A DNA stretch of 64,000 nucleotides from Anaerolineae bacterium (GCA_022824365.1 JAJEAA010000020.1:248001-312000), one strand, 5' to 3'. Positions 24,516 to 33,409 are shown, counted from the first letter of the stretch. The notes: generated by a model not told the origin, from the sequence alone. Translations and numbers: made by a program.

Positions 24516-24788
24516 ATGCACAAGCGCAAAGAGCTAGATTGGACTGCGCATCAAAATGGCGTTTGCAAGGCCGACGCCGACTTCTATGCTTTCTGTGAGG
24601 AGCACAATCAAGCTTTGCCGCTAACGCGTGAAGGCTTGAAGCAGTTGCCCCGCGAAATCGAGTTGGAGTTTTACCGTCGCATGCCAGCGTGGATGGCTGA
24701 TGAGTTAGGCTTTGGCACTTTTGAGGATGATCCAACACTAATAGTGATGCGGGAAGTGGATCACGGTGTCTGGAAGTATGTGTTTTGA
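24516..24788 (+). CDS. Small protein upstream of a PIN toxin (possible antitoxin)
   Basis: This 90-residue acidic protein is not one of the usual antitoxin folds that I recognise (no AbrB, RHH or Phd motif). Its sequence has charged helices (LPLTREGLKQLPREIELEFYRRMPAWMADELGF) and a short C-terminal beta segment (PTLIVMREVDHGVWKYVF). It starts at ATG 24516, with GGGAGGTT about 16 bases upstream (long spacing). Six bases separate it from the PIN gene, so an antitoxin role is an inference from position only. Confidence 0.5.
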   Translation: MHKRKELDWTAHQNGVCKADADFYAFCEEHNQALPLTREGLKQLPREIELEFYRRMPAWMADELGFGTFEDDPTLIVMREVDHGVWKYVF

Positions 24789-24794
24789 CGCTGG

Positions 24795-25202
24795 ATGAGA
24801 TACTTGCTTGATACTAACATCTGCATCTATTGCACCAACGGAAGATATCCGCAGCTATTCAATAGAGTGCTCTCGCGGCATCAAATGACGGGCGTTGCCA
24901 TCAGCGCGATTTCCAAAGCGGAAATGTATGCCGGTTCGTACCGTCGGCGTTCGCCAGTGGTGTATCGGCAGGAGCAGGACGAGTTCTTTTCGCGCTTTCC
25001 CAGCTTGCCTTTCAATGATGACGCAGCCGATGTCTACGGCCGCATACACGCATTCTTGAGAGACCGAGGACAGCTTATGGGCGTCGCCGATATGCAAATC
25101 GCAGCCATCGCGATGGTACACGGATTGACCGTGGTGACGCACGATATGCGCGGTTTTGCGCGACTCGTTGATTTGCCGATCGAAGATTGGACAACCGAAT
25201 AA
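24795..25202 (+). CDS. PIN-domain (VapC-like) ribonuclease toxin
   Basis: This 135-residue protein is a complete PIN domain: YLLDTNICIY (first Asp), AISAISKAEMYAG, NDDAADVYGRIHAFLRDRG and MGVADMQIAAIAMVHGLTVVTHDMRGF (conserved acidic residues). VapC-type toxins cleave tRNA or rRNA when freed from their antitoxin. The gene upstream may encode that partner. The stop lies 20 bases before the sulfatase ATG. Confidence 0.85.
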   Translation: MRYLLDTNICIYCTNGRYPQLFNRVLSRHQMTGVAISAISKAEMYAGSYRRRSPVVYRQEQDEFFSRFPSLPFNDDAADVYGRIHAFLRDRGQLMGVADMQIAAIAMVHGLTVVTHDMRGFARLVDLPIEDWTTE

Positions 25203-25222
25203 CGGTCGTATTGGAACTCGCC

Positions 25223-26686
25223 ATGCCCAAACAACCCCATATCATCATCTTCAACCCCGACCAATGGCGCGGCGATGTCATGGCGCACCTCGGCAATCCC
25301 GCCGCCGTCACGCCCAACCTCGACCGCATCATCGAATCCGACGCCGTCTCTTTCCGCCAGGCCTTCTGCCAAAATCCGGTCTGCACGCCCAGCCGCTGCT
25401 CCTTCATGACCGGCTGGTATCCCCACGTCCGCGGCCACCGCACCATGTTCCACATGCTCCAGCCCGATGAACCGGTCCTGCTCAAAGAACTCAAGGATGC
25501 CGGTTATTTCGTCTTCTGGGGCGGCAAGAACGACCTCGTCCCGCGCCAAAACGGTTTCGCCGATTATTGCGATGTCAAATACGAAGCGCCGCGAGAACTC
25601 CGCCCGAACTTGCATCGCGCCGATGATTGGCGCGGCGATCCCGATGGCGATAACTACTATTCCTTCTTCGCCGGCAAACTCGAAGCCGCCGATGGCGACG
25701 TCTATTACGACAACGACTGGGCGATGGTCGATGGCGCCATCGACCAGATCCTTAAGGCTCCGCCCGATCAGCCGCTCTGCGTCTACCTGCCTCTCGGTTA
25801 CCCGCATCCGCCTTATGGCGTCGAAGATCCCTGGTTCAGCCAGATCGACCGCGATCTCATACCGCCGCGCACGCCGACGCCCGATTGGTCGAAGAAGCCA
25901 AGTCTCGTCGCCGGCATCTATGAGCGGCAGGGCTTGCAGAATTGGAGCGAGGAGCGCTTTAACGAGTTGCGCGCTGTTTATTACGGCATGTGCGCCCGCG
26001 TCGACGAGCAGTTCGGCCGGGTCCTCAGCGCCCTGAAGGAGAGCGGACTCTATGACGACAGCGCCATCTTCTTCTTCTCCGATCACGGCGATTTCACCGG
26101 CGATTACGGTCTGGTGGAAAAGACGCAGAATACCTTTGAAGATTGCCTGACCCGCGTCCCTCTCATCGTCAAGCCGCCTGCCGACAAACCAATTCAGCCC
26201 GGCATCCGCGATCAGCTAGTCGAGCTCATTGACTTCACCGCCACCGCCTATGACTGGGCTGGCATCAACCCCGGCTACGACCACTTCGGCCGCTCGCTCG
26301 CGCCATTAATCGCTGGCACGGCCGACGAACATCGTGACGCTGTCTTCTGCGAGGGCGGCCGCCGCATCGGCGAAGAGCAGGCGATGGAAAAGGACAGCCC
26401 CTCATTCTACGATCCCAGCGGACTCTACTGGCCGCGCGTGCAATTGCAGGGCAGCGAAGCCGGCGAGCACAGCAAAGCGACCATGTGTCGCACACAAGAT
26501 TACAAATACGTCCGCCGCTTGTACGAGACGGATGAGCTTTACGACCTGAAAGAGGACCCGGGCGAGCTCGTCAACCGCATCGACGATCCCGCCTGCGCCA
26601 GCGTCTTGGCTGACCTGCGCGAGCGCATGTTGACCTGGTATCAAGAGACCTGTGATGTCGTGCCCTACAAGGCTGATGTGCGCTGA
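25223..26686 (+). CDS. Type I sulfatase 1 (formylglycine-dependent)
   Basis: This 487-residue alkaline-phosphatase-superfamily protein has an N-terminal metal motif (IIIFNPDQWRGD). It has the sulfatase signature C54-T-P-S-R58 (PVCTPSRCSFMTGWYPHVRGHRT), in which Cys would become formylglycine. It also has the second metal motif FFFSDHGDFTGDYGL and the C-terminal LYETDELYDLKEDPGELVNR. No signal peptide is visible. It hydrolyses a sulfate ester, probably from a glycan or choline-like substrate. ATG 25223 was chosen because a longer frame overlaps the PIN gene. No formylglycine-generating enzyme lies in the window. Confidence 0.9.
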   Translation: MPKQPHIIIFNPDQWRGDVMAHLGNPAAVTPNLDRIIESDAVSFRQAFCQNPVCTPSRCSFMTGWYPHVRGHRTMFHMLQPDEPVLLKELKDAGYFVFWGGKNDLVPRQNGFADYCDVKYEAPRELRPNLHRADDWRGDPDGDNYYSFFAGKLEAADGDVYYDNDWAMVDGAIDQILKAPPDQPLCVYLPLGYPHPPYGVEDPWFSQIDRDLIPPRTPTPDWSKKPSLVAGIYERQGLQNWSEERFNELRAVYYGMCARVDEQFGRVLSALKESGLYDDSAIFFFSDHGDFTGDYGLVEKTQNTFEDCLTRVPLIVKPPADKPIQPGIRDQLVELIDFTATAYDWAGINPGYDHFGRSLAPLIAGTADEHRDAVFCEGGRRIGEEQAMEKDSPSFYDPSGLYWPRVQLQGSEAGEHSKATMCRTQDYKYVRRLYETDELYDLKEDPGELVNRIDDPACASVLADLRERMLTWYQETCDVVPYKADVR

Positions 26687-26687
26687 G

Positions 26688-26714
26688 CTCTTCTCTGTGC
26701 CTCTGTGGTGAAAC
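26688..26714. repeat. Family C repeat fragment
   Basis: CTCTTCTCTGTGCCTCTGTG then GTGAAAC, the same class as the ends of the 16061-16307 element. It lies between two genes that face each other. Confidence 0.55.
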
Positions 26715-26715
26715 C

Positions 26716-28473
26716 CTAGCCGCAGCCCGCTGTCACGCCATAAACCAGGCGCAAACGCTGATTGGCCGGCATCGCCTCGAAGCCGCACTCGACGCCATTG
26801 CTCCAGACGATGCGCAGATCGACCGATTTCGCCTCGCCCAAGCCGAAGTGCAGCCCCAACTGATTATTGCCGCCCAGCCCGCTGCCGATCGTTACGCTCT
26901 GCAACTGCTCGATACTACCGTCTCCGGTCACATAGACCTGCGTGCCCACCGCATCGCGATTCACCGCGAAAGTCTCTCCCTGATGCGTCGGGGAGGGATT
27001 TAGAGAGGGGGCTCCCCCGCGCAATTCCAGCGACAACCAATTCTTCCCGCTGCCCTGATTCTGATACAAGCGGTAGCCGCTGTTCCAGTTGCCGGTGACC
27101 AGATCGAGGTCGCCATCGCGATCGTAATCGGCGTAGGCCACGCCCAAGGTCGCCAGCGCCTCATCAATGCCGCTGTCCGCGCTGACATCCTGGAAGCCGC
27201 GATGCCGGTCATTGCGGAAGAGCGCATCGGCGCGCGGATTCATGAAGCTGACCACCAGCTCGGGAAAAGTCTGATGATAATTGGTGGCGGCCACGTAGAG
27301 GTCTTGCCAGCCGTCGTTGTCGTAGTCAAAGAAGATCGCGCCCCAGCCCACGCCATTATCGGGACCCATATTGATCGCGCTGCCGGAGGAGCGCGCCCGA
27401 TTGCGGAAGCCGCCAGCGCCGTCATTCATCAGCAGGTGCATTTGATAGACCATATCGGTGACGTACATATCCAGGTCGCCATCGTTGTCGTAATCGCTCG
27501 CGTCCAGCCCCATGCCATTGATGATCAAGTCCGAGCCGCTCTCGGCCGAGACATTTGTCCAGCACCAGTGGCCGCAGCCGGCGCCATCATTGCGCCAGAG
27601 CACGTTGCCGATCTCGTTGTGCAGCTTGTCGTTGACGACGTAGATGTCGCTATCGCCATCGCCGTCATAATCGAGGAAAGCCGGCGCGAAGCCCGCCCCC
27701 AGCGTCATGGCGTAGTCCAGGCTCGCCGTCACATCGGTGAAGCTGCCATCGCCATTGTTATGATAAAGTCGATCTTGCTGCGCCGTGAAGTCCACCGGAT
27801 CGCATTCGGGGAAGCATGACCAATTGGTCAGGTACATATCCAGCCAGCCATCGCTGTCATAATCGCCCCAGGCGGCTGATGTGCCCTTGCCCCTGTCGCC
27901 GACGCCGGCTTGCAGCGTGACATCGACGAAGCCCGCGCCGCTGTCGTTGCGGAATAAGCGATTCGCGCCGTAGTTCACGACATACAGGTCTAGCCAGCCA
28001 TCGTTATCGTAGTCAGCCCAGGTCGCGCCGCCGCTCGGCATATCGGGCTGGCTGAGCGCCTCAGTATGAGCGGAGACAGAAAAGGTCCCATCGCCATTGT
28101 TACGATACAGGACATTCGGGTCCAGATTGCCGGTCACGAAGAGATCGACCCAGCCATCGCGATCGTAGTCGCCCCAGGCTTGCCCGATCGCCAGGTAACC
28201 TTGCAGCGCTTCGGTATCGTCCCAGATGCCGCGATGCGTCGCCGTGATGCCGGCTTCAGCGCTGACATCGCGGAAGATTGGCTGGTCGAACTGGGCGGAG
28301 ACGACGCCTACGATAAGAAGGGACAGAAAGAGTGTCAGTAGAATGCCCCTCCATCCCCCAGCCCTTTCCCCCACCAGGAGGGAAAGAGGGCGAATAATAT
28401 CGGACAGCGGAGATAAAGTCCCCTCCCTCTTTATGGGAGAGGGGGTTTGGGGGTGGGGGCAAGCTTGAATCAT
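26716..28473 (-). CDS. Secreted FG-GAP/VCBS-repeat protein with ASPIC/UnbV-type end
   Basis: The frame is open to 28473. A hydrophobic export signal (ILLTLFLSLLIVGVVSAQ) is followed by more than seven FG-GAP/VCBS repeats with calcium-type motifs (WGDYDRDGWVDLFVTGN, WADYDNDGWLDLYVVN, AFLDYDGDGDSDIYVVND, YADYDRDGDLDLVTGN). It ends with a C-terminal ASPIC/UnbV-like domain (GKNWLSLELRGG..VGTQVYVTGDGSIEQLQSV..LHFGLGEAKSVDLRIVWSNG). It is an extracellular beta-propeller-like protein, probably carbohydrate- or surface-binding. A family A repeat lies directly before the signal peptide and provides the N-terminal residues; the natural start is unclear (ATG 28473, or a non-ATG near 28344). A second repeat is in frame (PSLNPSPTHQGETF). 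Confidence 0.7.
   Translation of the reverse strand: MIQACPHPQTPSPIKREGTLSPLSDIIRPLSLLVGERAGGWRGILLTLFLSLLIVGVVSAQFDQPIFRDVSAEAGITATHRGIWDDTEALQGYLAIGQAWGDYDRDGWVDLFVTGNLDPNVLYRNNGDGTFSVSAHTEALSQPDMPSGGATWADYDNDGWLDLYVVNYGANRLFRNDSGAGFVDVTLQAGVGDRGKGTSAAWGDYDSDGWLDMYLTNWSCFPECDPVDFTAQQDRLYHNNGDGSFTDVTASLDYAMTLGAGFAPAFLDYDGDGDSDIYVVNDKLHNEIGNVLWRNDGAGCGHWCWTNVSAESGSDLIINGMGLDASDYDNDGDLDMYVTDMVYQMHLLMNDGAGGFRNRARSSGSAINMGPDNGVGWGAIFFDYDNDGWQDLYVAATNYHQTFPELVVSFMNPRADALFRNDRHRGFQDVSADSGIDEALATLGVAYADYDRDGDLDLVTGNWNSGYRLYQNQGSGKNWLSLELRGGAPSLNPSPTHQGETFAVNRDAVGTQVYVTGDGSIEQLQSVTIGSGLGGNNQLGLHFGLGEAKSVDLRIVWSNGVECGFEAMPANQRLRLVYGVTAGCG
26981..27016. repeat. Family A repeat in frame near the C-terminus of the VCBS-repeat protein
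   Basis: Read on the minus strand it gives GGAPSLNPSPTHQGETF between ELRGG and NRDAVGTQVYV of the ASPIC/UnbV-type domain. On the plus strand it shows GTCGGGGAGGGATTTAGAGA, the same as the 10850-10880 copy. Confidence 0.75.
28345..28460. repeat. Family A double repeat at the start of the VCBS-repeat gene
   Basis: CCCCTCCATCCCCCAGCCCT to GGAGGGAAAGAGGG is followed by CCCCTCCCTCTTTATGGGAG and AGGGGGTTTGGGGGTGGGGG. It lies exactly between the FAD enzyme gene and the export signal of the VCBS protein. Confidence 0.75.
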
Positions 28474-28483
28474 ATTGATATGC

Positions 28484-30094
28484 CTACCGCGTCGCCCGCC
28501 GCGCATAGAGAGGCCACTCCAGCGGTACGCCAATCTCGGTCGCCAGCAGCCGCTGAAAATCACGCAGATGCCCCTCAGAATTGCGCACCTGCCGCGGGCT
28601 CAATCCCTTGTCCAGGCAGTAAGCCGTCAGCGCGCCGGCCGCCTCGCCGATATTCCACTCAACCGGATGCAGGCGATAGCAGCCATTGGTGATATGCGTC
28701 ACGCCCAGGTTCTTGCAAGCCGGCAGCAGGTTCTCGACGCGCTTGGGAATCAGCGAGCCCAGCGGAATCTGGAAGGGGTAGCTGCTGATATCGATGTAGT
28801 TGCGCAAGCCGGTGCTCGGATGCAAGTCGATGCGGTAGCTGCCGATGCCGACGCTGTCGTCGAATTGCTCGGCGGTACTCAGGTCGCCGCGCTGCTGAAC
28901 CCCGACATGCTCTTCCAGCACGGTGAACTCGGCTTCGATGCGTCGCGCCTCGCGCACATAGACGTACTTCGCCATGCCGTCAGTACTGCCGACCACATCA
29001 GGCCGCAGGCGCAAGCCGGGATAGCCGTAGCCTTTGCCATCGTAGCGCGGCGCTTCGGTCTGCATCCAGTAGAGCACGGAAAAGCTCAACTGCTTGCATT
29101 CGCGCAGAGCCGCTTGCTTGACATCTTCGCTGACGCCGAGCAGCGGCTTTAGCCAATAATCGATCTGAGGCCAATTGACCAAGGTGATATCGCTGCGGAA
29201 GACGCCCTCGGGATAATGCCCCTTGTACAAGATGCGGCGGAAGTGCCAGAGATCGCCCGGGAATTCGCGATACTGATGCTCGTCGTGGGCGTGGAAGATC
29301 TGCCGATGGACCGGCTCCAGCGTGATTGGGCTGGAGTAGTACCAGCTCAATTGCTTGTCGGGCCAGAAGTCGGCTTTGTACTCGCGCCAGAAATCGTAAT
29401 CTTCCGGTTTGTCGATGGTGTGATCTTCGCCTTCCAGGTGATCAATGGCGAAGCACCAGGAGATCGACTGCTGATCCAGCGGCAGCGGATCCCCTTCGAC
29501 GGCGTGCATCTCGCCCGTCTGCGCTTGGCTCTCCGCGCCGATGACGAACTCGACATTCGCCAACTCCAGCAGGTCGCCCAGCTCAGTCGCGTCAAGGATA
29601 TAAGGTGCGGAAATCACCACCTGATCGCCGCTCTGTGTATCTTCCAGCGTGACGGCGAGCACACGATCGCCATCGGTCTCCGCCGCGACCGGCACATGAT
29701 AGAGGAGGACATCCAACTGCAGGCTGGAACGGTAGGGCGCCAGCATCTCTTCGATGACCGCCAAGCCTACGCGCGGCTCGTGGCAGAGGCGGCTGACGTT
29801 GCCCTGCCCGGGATTGAGATTCATGGTGTAGCGCGCCTTCTCGGTCAGCGGGTAGTTGCGCCGATAATAATCGCGAACGCCATCCGACCAGCGCATGTAA
29901 GTCGCGGTGGCGCCGCATTGATCAACCCAGGGATTTTCGTCGGGCGGGACGGCCTGCGCGGTCAACTGTCCGCCGATCCAGTCGGTCTCCTCGCTCATGA
30001 TGACCGACTTGCCCAGGCGCAATGCCGCCAGCGCCGCGCCGATCGCGCCCGTGCCGCCGCCGACGATCAGGATGTCGCAATTGCGTTCTTTCAT
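28484..30094 (-). CDS. FAD-dependent oxidoreductase 1 (FAD_oxidored family)
   Basis: The 536-residue protein has an N-terminal FAD motif (CDILIVGGGTGAIGAALAALRLGKSVIMSEETDWIGGQ). Conserved family blocks such as VISAPYILDATELGDLL (about residue 160) and the C-terminal NLLPACKNLGVTHITNGCYRLHPVEWNIGEAAGAL, typical of FAD_oxidored/PF12831 enzymes, follow. Members oxidise sugar or polysaccharide-derived substrates; the exact reaction is not known. ATG 30094 is preceded by AGGAA. A second member of the family is at 31539-33353. Confidence 0.8.
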   Translation of the reverse strand: MKERNCDILIVGGGTGAIGAALAALRLGKSVIMSEETDWIGGQLTAQAVPPDENPWVDQCGATATYMRWSDGVRDYYRRNYPLTEKARYTMNLNPGQGNVSRLCHEPRVGLAVIEEMLAPYRSSLQLDVLLYHVPVAAETDGDRVLAVTLEDTQSGDQVVISAPYILDATELGDLLELANVEFVIGAESQAQTGEMHAVEGDPLPLDQQSISWCFAIDHLEGEDHTIDKPEDYDFWREYKADFWPDKQLSWYYSSPITLEPVHRQIFHAHDEHQYREFPGDLWHFRRILYKGHYPEGVFRSDITLVNWPQIDYWLKPLLGVSEDVKQAALRECKQLSFSVLYWMQTEAPRYDGKGYGYPGLRLRPDVVGSTDGMAKYVYVREARRIEAEFTVLEEHVGVQQRGDLSTAEQFDDSVGIGSYRIDLHPSTGLRNYIDISSYPFQIPLGSLIPKRVENLLPACKNLGVTHITNGCYRLHPVEWNIGEAAGALTAYCLDKGLSPRQVRNSEGHLRDFQRLLATEIGVPLEWPLYARRATR

Positions 30095-30120
30095 AGTCAG
30101 TTTCCTAAGTCAGTTCGTTT

Positions 30121-30150
30121 TTGACAAGTCCATCCAGAGTCTAATATAAT
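30121..30150 (+). promoter_or_regulatory. Near-consensus sigma-70 promoter
   Basis: TTGACA (30121-30126) and TATAAT (30145-30150) with an 18-base spacer. It drives the small coiled-coil gene at 30192. Confidence 0.7.
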
Positions 30151-30191
30151 CATTGGATGAAAGGCAAGTTTAGCTAGCGAAGGTCAAGTTC

Positions 30192-30599
30192 GTGGATCAA
30201 GCGCAGATTCCCACACTGCTGGGGCTGGCAATGAATGCGGTGGTGGCAGTGTTGGTAACCATCAGTTTCTTCCGCCGCTACGCTACGAAGGAAGACATCA
30301 AAGACCTGAATGACAGGCTGGTCAGCATCGAAGCCAGGCTGGGCAATGTCGAAGCTGGGCAGGCCTCCCTTTCAGCCGGACAGACCGCGCTCGAAACCAG
30401 ACAAGCCGCGCTTGAAACCAGATTTGACCGCCTTGAAACCAGATTTGACCGCCTTGAAGAAAAGATCATCGTGGTCGATAACAAAGCGGACGCGTCGCAG
30501 GAATTGCATCACGCAGTCCGCGGCGACTTGAAAGTCCTGCAAGCCTCTGTCAATCGTCTTGAAAGCTATTTCGAAACGCCCAAGTTGAAGTCATCGTAA
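30192..30599 (+). CDS. Small membrane-anchored coiled-coil protein
   Basis: This 135-residue protein starts at GTG 30192. One membrane helix (LGLAMNAVVAVLVTISFF, about residues 10-27) is followed by a charged heptad-like stretch to the C-terminus. The latter contains repeated RLETRFDRLE units, produced by a perfect 21-base tandem duplication (30411-30452). The middle QASLSAGQTALETRQAALETRFD also shows degenerate copies. It has its own near-consensus promoter. It resembles the small helix-plus-coil protein at 52462-52704 in architecture, not in sequence. Function unknown. Confidence 0.6.
   Translation: MDQAQIPTLLGLAMNAVVAVLVTISFFRRYATKEDIKDLNDRLVSIEARLGNVEAGQASLSAGQTALETRQAALETRFDRLETRFDRLEEKIIVVDNKADASQELHHAVRGDLKVLQASVNRLESYFETPKLKSS
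30411..30452. repeat. 21-base tandem duplication in a coiled-coil gene
   Basis: Two exact copies of CTTGAAACCAGATTTGACCG with C lie head to tail; they encode LETRFDR twice. A degenerate earlier copy begins around 30391. Confidence 0.9.
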
Positions 30600-30653
30600 A
30601 CCTCATAAGGCTGGCTGGTCACAGACGGTTCCCGGCTGGGTTTGCGCCGCAGG

Positions 30654-31535
30654 TTAATGTTTGGATTCGGGCGCGATAAAATGCTTCCTGCCCTTCATCG
30701 GCCGGTGATGATACCCGTGCTCGACGCACCAGTCGGCGATTGGGTTGGGACCGCCGGTGAAATCAAACTCCGGCGAATCATCGACCGGCTCGCCGACCAG
30801 ATAGCGCTGCATGGGACTCAACTTCTCCACCATGTCGGGCGCTTGCAGCCGATAATCTGTCGGTGTAATCCAATCGTAGCTATAGCCGATCATCACCGCC
30901 TTGCGCACGCGGTCGCTTAGATTGGCGGCGCCGGCGTGCCAGGTGCGGTTCTCGAAGAAGACGCAGTCGCCTGGCTCCAGCAATGGCTCAACCTTGCTGG
31001 CTGGATCAGCCTGACCTTCGGGGATTTCGATGCGCTCTTTGAGTTGGTTGCTGCCGGCCGCCATCATGGTGACGCCGGAGTTGGGTTCGCTCAGATCGGT
31101 GAGATAATAAGCGACCTTGAGCGAATGTCGCGGGATATGTTCATCGCCCAGGTCGCGCATGGACATGTAATGATCGCGATGCCAGCCCGGCAAACGCTCA
31201 GTATCGGGCGAGCCCGGCGGGTCGGGATGGCGGTAGATCAGATGGCTCGTGAGGAGCGACAGATGCGGGCTAAGGAGCTGCGCGACGATGGAGAAGGTCT
31301 TGGGGTTGGTGATGAGCGGCAGGAAGGCGTCGTCCAGCGAGACGCAATTGCGAAAGCCGTCGTACAAGCCGCCCGGCCGGCGTTGCCGATTCAACTCGCG
31401 GTCGGAAGCGATCAGGCGGTCGCCGGCTTCGATCAGCGCCGACACCGTCTCGCTGTCAATTGCGCCGCGCATAATCAAGTAGCCTTCTTCATCAAATTGC
31501 CGTTTCTGCTCCGGCGTGATCTCTACAAATTCCAT
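30654..31535 (-). CDS. Phytanoyl-CoA dioxygenase (PhyH) family Fe(II)/2-oxoglutarate oxygenase
   Basis: This 293-residue protein has the Fe(II)-binding HxD at H119-R-D121 (PGWHRDHYMSM) and the distal His H200 (ENRTWHAGAANLSDRVRKA) with a following arginine near 209-211, which binds 2-oxoglutarate. The N-terminal FDEEGYLIMRGAIDSE is also typical. Members hydroxylate small molecules, lipids or polyols. It is three bases downstream (on the minus strand) of an FAD_oxidored gene, so the two may process the same compound. Confidence 0.9.
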   Translation of the reverse strand: MEFVEITPEQKRQFDEEGYLIMRGAIDSETVSALIEAGDRLIASDRELNRQRRPGGLYDGFRNCVSLDDAFLPLITNPKTFSIVAQLLSPHLSLLTSHLIYRHPDPPGSPDTERLPGWHRDHYMSMRDLGDEHIPRHSLKVAYYLTDLSEPNSGVTMMAAGSNQLKERIEIPEGQADPASKVEPLLEPGDCVFFENRTWHAGAANLSDRVRKAVMIGYSYDWITPTDYRLQAPDMVEKLSPMQRYLVGEPVDDSPEFDFTGGPNPIADWCVEHGYHHRPMKGRKHFIAPESKH

Positions 31536-31538
31536 CTT

Positions 31539-33353
31539 TTAACCCTCCATATCGACGGGGATGTGTCTACGCTCCCCCGCGTAAAGCGTGGCTTGCTCCT
31601 TATCCGGTCGTGCGCTCACTTCAGCATAAATTCTATCCAGTAGTTGACCGCGCGCGCCGTTGAAATCCGCAAGTTTCGGCGTATCCGCCCAGGTTGTCCA
31701 CTGCGCGCGATCGTCGTCCGAGGCCGGCGCGTCAAGATTGGCTTGGTAGCTATCGCCCAAGAAACCGCGCAGGGCGAAGAACTGCAGCGCCTGATAATGG
31801 GCGTCCCCCGGCGCCGCGTCCTCGTAATAGGTCAGCACCGCGCCGGCACCCAGCAGGCGGCGTTGTAGCTCGATGACATTGACAGCGCGCACGGTTGTCC
31901 CGTCATCAAGGCTGACGTTGATGGCTTCGCCGGCCGCCTCGCCCAGCGCCATCCAGCAGGGCTCCATGCGCAAGGTGCTGAAGCCGATGTGCGTCGCCGA
32001 CGCCGGCGCCGGGATCAGCAGGTTCTCCACTTCCAGCGGCACGATCACGCCGTAGGGCACGCTGTAGGGCGTCGTGCGATAAGAGAAGATGCCGTCAGTA
32101 TGCGGTCGCCCGGCTTCGCGTTTCAGGCAAGCATGCGAATCCAGCGCGTAGTGGCTGGCGGTGATGCTGGTGCGATGCGCGCGGGAATGGCGCTTGGACA
32201 AGGCGTCATGCCCCGTGAAGAGGTATTCACCGCGGATGCGCCGCCCTTCGCGCACATATATCTGCCGCGGGAAGTTGTCGTTGTCTTCGAATTCATCCAG
32301 GGACAAGCCCCAACGATTGCAGCGCTCGCGGAAATCGGCCGGCAAGCCTTCGTCATTTTGCGCGAAGTAGAAGAGCCCGAGGATATAATCCCGCAGCCGT
32401 TCGGCGAAGCGATCGCGCCACTCCCAACTGGCGGTGGGGTAGGGCCAGTTCTCCTCCGGCAGGTCGGTCGAGATGAAAGCGGCGTGCTGATTGTTGCCGT
32501 CGACTTTGTCATTGGGCAGGCGCACCATGTTCGTGATGGCGCCGATGCCATCGAATTCTAGCGGCGTCGGCGGACCGGCAAAGCGGTTGAGCCGCAGATC
32601 GTCGATCAGCGACAGGTACTCGTCGCGGTTGTAAGTCGCCGGCTTCTCGATGCGCCGCATGTTGGCTTTATTGGTCGTCAGCGGCAGGCGATAATTGTAA
32701 GACTGGATGGCGTTATCGCCTTGCCCGGTTGTGTATTGCTCATCGACTGGCGCTCGCCAGCGTTGATAAAACTTGCCGGCGCAGGGCTCGCCGTATTCGT
32801 CCGCCCCTTCCCGCCCCAGCATATAAGGCGCGCCCGCCGCTGCCGCCAGATCGCCTTCGTAGCTGGCGTCGACGAAGACGGAGGCGTGGTAAACTTCTTC
32901 TTCCCCAGTCTCGCGATTGATGATTCTGATACCCGTCAAGGCGGCGCCTTCTTTGATGGCGTTATGCGGCTCGTGATTGAATTGCCGCAGCGCGCGCACT
33001 TCGAGCCCGTCGCCCTGTTCCGCGATCATCTCTAGCAGGATATTCTCGGCGACGTGGGGCTCGAAGCGATAGCCATCGGAGCAGAGCTTGACCTGCTGCG
33101 AATCGGCGCCGTAGGTATCGCTATAGCGCTGCTTGACGCGCCGGACGAATTCGAGGAAGAGGCCCCCGGTCGCGCCGCGGGTGGCGATATCGGTCGCGCC
33201 CAATCCATTGGCCGGCAAGCCGCCGATATGCGCGGTCCGCTCCAAGATGACAGCGCGCCGTCCCGCCCGGGCGACGGCGATGCCCGCCATGATGCCAGCT
33301 GGCGTCCCGCCGACGATGACGGCGTCGTACTCAAATATGGGGGTGTCTGTCAA
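31539..33353 (-). CDS. FAD-dependent oxidoreductase 2 (FAD_oxidored family)
   Basis: This 604-residue protein has the FAD-binding start EYDAVIVGGTPAGIMAGIAVARAGRRAVILERTAHIGGL, the family block ASVFVDASYEGDLAAAAG (about residue 160) and the C-terminal NLLIPAPASATHIGFSTLRMEPCWMALGEAAGEA. The start is TTG 33353 with AAGGAT about seven bases upstream. It is the head of a short operon with the PhyH gene. Substrate unknown; the two paralogous FAD enzymes share the conserved blocks but differ in length. Confidence 0.8.
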   Translation of the reverse strand: MTDTPIFEYDAVIVGGTPAGIMAGIAVARAGRRAVILERTAHIGGLPANGLGATDIATRGATGGLFLEFVRRVKQRYSDTYGADSQQVKLCSDGYRFEPHVAENILLEMIAEQGDGLEVRALRQFNHEPHNAIKEGAALTGIRIINRETGEEEVYHASVFVDASYEGDLAAAAGAPYMLGREGADEYGEPCAGKFYQRWRAPVDEQYTTGQGDNAIQSYNYRLPLTTNKANMRRIEKPATYNRDEYLSLIDDLRLNRFAGPPTPLEFDGIGAITNMVRLPNDKVDGNNQHAAFISTDLPEENWPYPTASWEWRDRFAERLRDYILGLFYFAQNDEGLPADFRERCNRWGLSLDEFEDNDNFPRQIYVREGRRIRGEYLFTGHDALSKRHSRAHRTSITASHYALDSHACLKREAGRPHTDGIFSYRTTPYSVPYGVIVPLEVENLLIPAPASATHIGFSTLRMEPCWMALGEAAGEAINVSLDDGTTVRAVNVIELQRRLLGAGAVLTYYEDAAPGDAHYQALQFFALRGFLGDSYQANLDAPASDDDRAQWTTWADTPKLADFNGARGQLLDRIYAEVSARPDKEQATLYAGERRHIPVDMEG

Positions 33354-33409
33354 AGCGAGATCCTTTTACCTGCGATATTTTTTAGCAACGGGCGACAGAT
33401 TCTGATTGC

